NCBI GenBank assembly: GCA_029821215.1
Contig: JALGTV010000077.1
Coordinates: 1 to 18,203 of the forward strand
Reading direction: 5' to 3'
DNA from: Candidatus Zipacnadia bacterium
GTDB lineage: Bacteria > Armatimonadota > Zipacnadia > Zipacnadales > Zipacnadaceae
Length of the DNA stretch: 18,203 nucleotides
The notes below the pieces were generated by a model. The model ran no database searches and was not told the origin of the DNA. It worked only from the letters and a program-made list of their open reading frames with translations. This document shows, one piece after another, positions 15,243-18,203 of this stretch. The translations under genes were made by a program, and so were the position numbers. Numbering within the stretch: the first letter of the stretch is position 1; each line of letters opens with the position of its first letter.

Positions 15243-16271
15243 ATGGCTCAGGCCAGACAGCGAGTGCTAATAGTAGACGATGATCCAGATATATTGGAGC
15301 TTTGTGATAATACTCTAAGGGCGGAGGGATATGAGACTACTTGTGTAGCTACTGGAGAAGAGGCCGTGACACAAGTGCGGCAACATCCGTTCCCGGCCGC
15401 ACTGGTAGACCTGGTCCTGCCGGATGTGGGCGGGTTGGATGTAGTGTCGGCCATTTGCCAAGCGGATCCGGAAGCGGTGGTGATTATTATCACCGGGTTC
15501 GCGTCCCTGGACTCGGCGATAGAAGCGGTGCGCCGCGGTGTGTATGATTACCTGCGCAAGCCCTTTGATACCCAGGAGCTTGTCAGAGTATTGGCCCGCG
15601 GCTTGGAGCACCGGGAGGTTATTCGGGAAAACAGGCAGCTCGTGACCAAGCTAAATCGGCTCAATCAGCAACTCCAAGAAAGTAAAGCCCACCTGGAGAA
15701 TGAGATGCGGATCGCCACCGAGGAATTGAGTGTCTTCATTGATTTGGAGCGGCGTCTGTATGAGGCTGATGATTACCGAGTCACAGCCCAGTGTATTTTA
15801 GATGCTGCCATGAAACTGACCGGAGCCGGTAGTGGGTCGGTCCTGGCAGTGGACCAAAGTCTGGGCCGACTGCAGCCTCTGGTGGCCCAGGGGATAAGTA
15901 ATGATGAACTGACTGCCCGCAACCTACTGATAGGGAAGGACGTACTGGGAGAGGTGGCCGCTTCGGGTACTGGTAGATTTGTCAATGATCTGCTCGCTGA
16001 TCCGCAGCTATCCGAAGACAGTCTGGTCTATGCCGGCATTCGTTCCGTGATAGCCCAGCCGGTAATGGAGAAGGAGCTTGTGGTGGGGGTCATTGCTTTG
16101 TTTGATAAACCCGAAGGAGTGTTCACCCAGAAGAACCTTGACTTGCTGGCGGTGTTGGCCGCCCAAGTAAGCGACGTACTGGCGGGAATGGTTACCCATC
16201 CTTTCTACCAACGACAGGTCGAGCCAGCGGGTTCTGACGAGTTCATTGACTTGGATAACCTGGTGCAGTAG
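15243..16271 (+). CDS. Response regulator: receiver, coiled coil, GAF domain
   Basis: This 342-residue signalling protein has no DNA-binding output. The receiver domain (residues ~6-122) has the acidic triad VDDD (11-14), phosphoacceptor Asp56 in ALVDLVLPD, Thr84 in IIITG, and Lys106 in LRKPF, all in their proper order. A coiled coil (~123-175) leads to a GAF domain (~176-315), recognisable by LTGAGSGSVLAVD, GISNDELTARN, GKDVLGEVAASG, SVIAQPVMEKELVVGVIALF and FTQKNLDLLAVLAAQV. A short acidic tail ends the protein. ATG 15243 is chosen over the in-frame start at 15201 because GAGAGG precedes it and it places the receiver at the N-terminus. No kinase gene is adjacent. It could bind a small ligand through GAF and act by protein contact. 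Confidence 0.9.
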   Translation: MAQARQRVLIVDDDPDILELCDNTLRAEGYETTCVATGEEAVTQVRQHPFPAALVDLVLPDVGGLDVVSAICQADPEAVVIIITGFASLDSAIEAVRRGVYDYLRKPFDTQELVRVLARGLEHREVIRENRQLVTKLNRLNQQLQESKAHLENEMRIATEELSVFIDLERRLYEADDYRVTAQCILDAAMKLTGAGSGSVLAVDQSLGRLQPLVAQGISNDELTARNLLIGKDVLGEVAASGTGRFVNDLLADPQLSEDSLVYAGIRSVIAQPVMEKELVVGVIALFDKPEGVFTQKNLDLLAVLAAQVSDVLAGMVTHPFYQRQVEPAGSDEFIDLDNLVQ

Positions 16272-16332
16272 GCGGAGCCAGTAACTGCCAGCCGAAAGAC
16301 AAAGCCAGATAGGACTACGCCTGCCCACAGCC

Positions 16333-17517
16333 TCAATAGGGGATAGTCTCGGCGGCGGACTGCGCGGGCGCGCTTCGCACCGAATACTGTAGGACCGTCT
16401 GGCCTATCTGAATATTATCACCGCCGCGTAGAGCCTGACGAGTGATAGGCCGCCCGTTTATCAGTGTGCCGCCGCCACTCAGGTCGGCCAGGATATAACG
16501 GTTACCGTCTATTTCAACCGTAGCGTGCTGCGCCGCTGCTATGGTGTCTTTGGCCAAACAAATGTCGGCCTTGGGGCTGCTACCGATCGTGGTCGGCGAC
16601 TGGTAGATAATAAATTGTTTACCAGTCAGTGGCCCGGCTACTATGGTAAGCCAGGCCTCCTTACGCATCTCCTCCACCATACCGATGGCCACCCCCGCGC
16701 AAATCCCCATCACGGTCATCCCTACCATCCGGCTCAACTCACCCTGGATAGCAGTGCCAGTAACTTGGGCAACTACGGTGCTTACTACCGAGATAGGATC
16801 AAACAGAAAGCCACCGACAAAGCCGCCGATAGCGCCGCCGATTAATCCGTTTACAATCTTCCGCCAGGCCCGCATCATCACGCCCTGCCCCAGGCCAACA
16901 AATACCCCCACTACTCCCCAGGCAAAAGCGCGGATGGCAATTTGCAATATCAGGTTGCCTCCAGGAGCACCACCACCCATCATCCCATAGACCACTTGGC
17001 CCAGCAAGCCGCCCAAGGCCCCGCCAACCGCACCGATGGCCAAGCCCAGCAACCCGCCAATCACTGCCTTTTCCCAGACCCAGGAGACAATGCCTTCCAC
17101 ACTACCCAGCGCCAGGCCGATAATCCCGCCCAGTACAGCGCCAAACCCGGCCATCTCCAGCAGCACCCTAACCATACCGCTATTGGTAGCGGCGTCGGTG
17201 ATGAATGGCTCCTGGATAAGCCAGGATAGAAAGCCCCCCACCCCCCCGGCCAGGCCCATCTGCAAAACGACCGAGCCTACCAGTCCCCCTGCTATTAGCC
17301 CCTTTTGGGCCTTCAACTGCCTGAAGGTCTCGTCAACCGGGGCATAACTGGGGCCGATCGTCCCCACCGGAGGTACATCGGGGACCTCGTCCAGGTCCTC
17401 GGGTTCGATAACCAACATTTCCTGTTGATCAGACTCTACCGAGGGGAGCGGCTCCTGGAGGTCCTCGGCCGATATATCCAGAATCTCCTCCTCATTTTCT
17501 TGGTTATCTTCCGGCAT
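16333..17517 (-). CDS. FHA-domain protein with glycine-zipper membrane region
   Basis: This 394-residue protein has three parts. An acidic N-terminus (1-60) holds two similar motifs, EILDISAEDLQE (11-22) and EMLVIEPEDLDE (33-44). A long Gly/Ala-rich hydrophobic region (~73-282) has many GG(x)xG zipper-like helices such as GGLLGLAIGAVGGALGG. The C-terminal FHA domain (~291-382) shows TIGSSPKADICL, QHATVEI, YILADLSGGGTLINGRPI and LRGGDNIQIG. FHA domains bind phosphothreonine peptides; here the usual GR after the first strand is GS and the loop before HA is AAAQ, so phosphopeptide affinity is uncertain. GGGGCAGGAT precedes the ATG. Its role is unknown. It converges with the response regulator (61 bp gap). 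Confidence 0.88.
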   Translation of the reverse strand: MPEDNQENEEEILDISAEDLQEPLPSVESDQQEMLVIEPEDLDEVPDVPPVGTIGPSYAPVDETFRQLKAQKGLIAGGLVGSVVLQMGLAGGVGGFLSWLIQEPFITDAATNSGMVRVLLEMAGFGAVLGGIIGLALGSVEGIVSWVWEKAVIGGLLGLAIGAVGGALGGLLGQVVYGMMGGGAPGGNLILQIAIRAFAWGVVGVFVGLGQGVMMRAWRKIVNGLIGGAIGGFVGGFLFDPISVVSTVVAQVTGTAIQGELSRMVGMTVMGICAGVAIGMVEEMRKEAWLTIVAGPLTGKQFIIYQSPTTIGSSPKADICLAKDTIAAAQHATVEIDGNRYILADLSGGGTLINGRPITRQALRGGDNIQIGQTVLQYSVRSAPAQSAAETIPY

Positions 17518-17576
17518 ATCCTGCCCCTTGCAAGTTAGCGATGCGCTCGTTGGCTATGCAGCTATGATTATGACAT

Positions 17577-17606
17577 ATTGTACACTTCCTTACAACAGTC
17601 CGGCAA
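17577..17606 (-). promoter_or_regulatory. Candidate promoter of the FHA gene
   Basis: On the minus strand TTGCCG (17601-17606) is followed after 18 nt by TACAAT (17577-17582). Initiation would give a leader of about 50 nt before the FHA ATG. This is a motif match only. Confidence 0.4.
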
Positions 17607-17718
17607 CAACCAGCAATACCGGCGCCAGCGCAACGGCAGTAAGAGTAGTGGTCAGCCATGAGACGTTAGCCAGGCTGGTTACCGCTTCAGAGCTGGCTGC
17701 ATACCCATGAGGCGATTA

Positions 17719-18203
17719 TTAGGGGGCCGGTGCCGTGACTACCATAGTATCGGCTGCTTGGGCGGGCAGGGAGAATGTTATGACCCGCGCTCGGCTGTCA
17801 ATCTCTTGGCCGCTACCCAGCCAGTGAGCCGCAGCAATATCCGACGGCACCTGCACTCGCCCTTCTGCTGGCTGTTGGGTATTGTTGACCATCAGGATGT
17901 AGATTATTGTTGACCATCAGGATGTAGATTGTATCCTCAGCCCGGAAGCCATGAAGTATCACATTCTCGGCAGTACACTCAATGTCGGCTACTCTCTGGC
18001 CGGATAGCACTACCGAGGCAAGTTGGCCCAGTTCCTGATTGATTTGACCAAATTGCGACCACAGTGGAGTAGTCATCAGATCCCAGCCTGGATCGTGAAG
18101 ACAGTACCAGAATATGCCACAGGCCCCGTTCAGCAGTGCCAAGTACATCATCCGCCGGGCCTGCTGGAGGGTGGGTTGGGTAGACAAGTCGGACGACCAT
18201 CCG
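17719..18203 (-). pseudogene. Glycoside-hydrolase-like protein, C-terminal part, frameshifted by 25-bp duplication; 5' end beyond window
   Basis: The frame is open from the right edge. It encodes GWSSDLS, QARRMMYLALLNGACGIFWYCLHDPGWDL and ELGQLASVVL, then a beta-rich segment VILHGF and TIYILMVNN. This resembles the end of a TIM-barrel glycoside-hydrolase-like catalytic domain followed by a C-terminal beta-sandwich. The exact family is not identified. At 17881-17930 a 25-bp unit is perfectly duplicated; since 25 is not a multiple of three, the current frame stops at 17813. Removing one copy continues the frame as TQQPAEGRVQVPSDIAAAHWL and on to ATPAP-type sequence (TAPAP) with TAA at 17719-17721. 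That restored reading is a plausible domain end. About 60 residues are therefore lost or replaced. Confidence 0.75.
17881..17930. repeat. Perfect 25-bp tandem duplication
   Basis: Positions 17881-17905 and 17906-17930 are identical in all 25 bases and directly adjacent. The repeat lies inside the glycoside-hydrolase-like coding sequence and shifts its frame. The duplication boundaries show no obvious longer flanking homology. Confidence 0.95.

Noticed and set aside
17590..17718. Hydrophobic minus-strand frame directly after the glycoside-hydrolase-like stop, ending in a transmembrane-like stretch (VALAPVLLVVAGLL)
   Set aside because: It has no ATG, GTG or well-placed TTG start, follows two consecutive TAA codons and overlaps the FHA promoter candidate. 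It may be a remnant, but it cannot be supported as a gene.
1..18203. CRISPR arrays, transposases, phage or toxin-antitoxin genes
   Set aside because: None was seen. No regularly spaced repeats, no terminal inverted repeats and no matching protein signatures were found on either strand.

Overview
The window is a chromosomal segment of a bacterium with moderately high GC. It is gene-dense and ATG, GTG and TTG starts are all used. No rRNA, phage, transposase or CRISPR is visible. The gene mix is nadD/LytR-CpsA-Psr/rsfS beside recG/rsmD/coaD/ackA, a DUF4127 protein, paired PilT ATPases, a glycine-rich membrane FHA protein and a glycoside-hydrolase-like fragment. This suggests a deep-branching Gram-positive-like or Armatimonadota-like lineage. 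That placement is inference from gene content, not from a marker tree.

Layout. Positions 3-1382 (+) hold the C-terminal part of a DUF4127 protein cut by the window edge. Positions 1450-9838 (-) form one co-oriented block of nine tightly packed genes: nadD, an LCP-family cell-wall glycopolymer transferase, rsfS, a TPR membrane protein, recG, rsmD, coaD, a DivIVA-like coiled-coil protein and ackA. Several stop/start overlaps imply translational coupling. Positions 9839-10033 form a divergent regulatory region with promoters for nadD (-) and for a tRNA-Ala(GGC) gene (+), which ends in a strong intrinsic terminator. Positions 10266-13912 (+) form a three-gene group: two different PilT-type ATPases and a six-segment membrane protein with a CW-type cysteine cluster. 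Positions 14046-14853 hold a methyltransferase gene broken by an internal deletion. Acylphosphatase (acyP) and a receiver-GAF response regulator follow. At the right end, on the minus strand, are a glycine-zipper FHA protein and the tail of a glycoside-hydrolase-like gene frameshifted by a perfect 25-bp tandem duplication.

How the genes relate. The minus-strand block combines cofactor synthesis (NAD, CoA), ribosome maturation and silencing, DNA repair, envelope assembly and acetate/ATP metabolism, so it is a housekeeping block. The PilT group probably powers pilus retraction or twitching. The unfamiliar partner is the cysteine-rich membrane protein, which could couple retraction to redox or metal state (hypothesis only). 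The receiver-GAF protein and the FHA protein are plausible signalling components, but nothing in the sequence ties them to the pili.

Three independent indel scars deserve attention: an 11-residue gap in RecG motif II, the methyltransferase deletion, and the 25-bp duplication. They may be real lesions or assembly artefacts; read mapping would decide.
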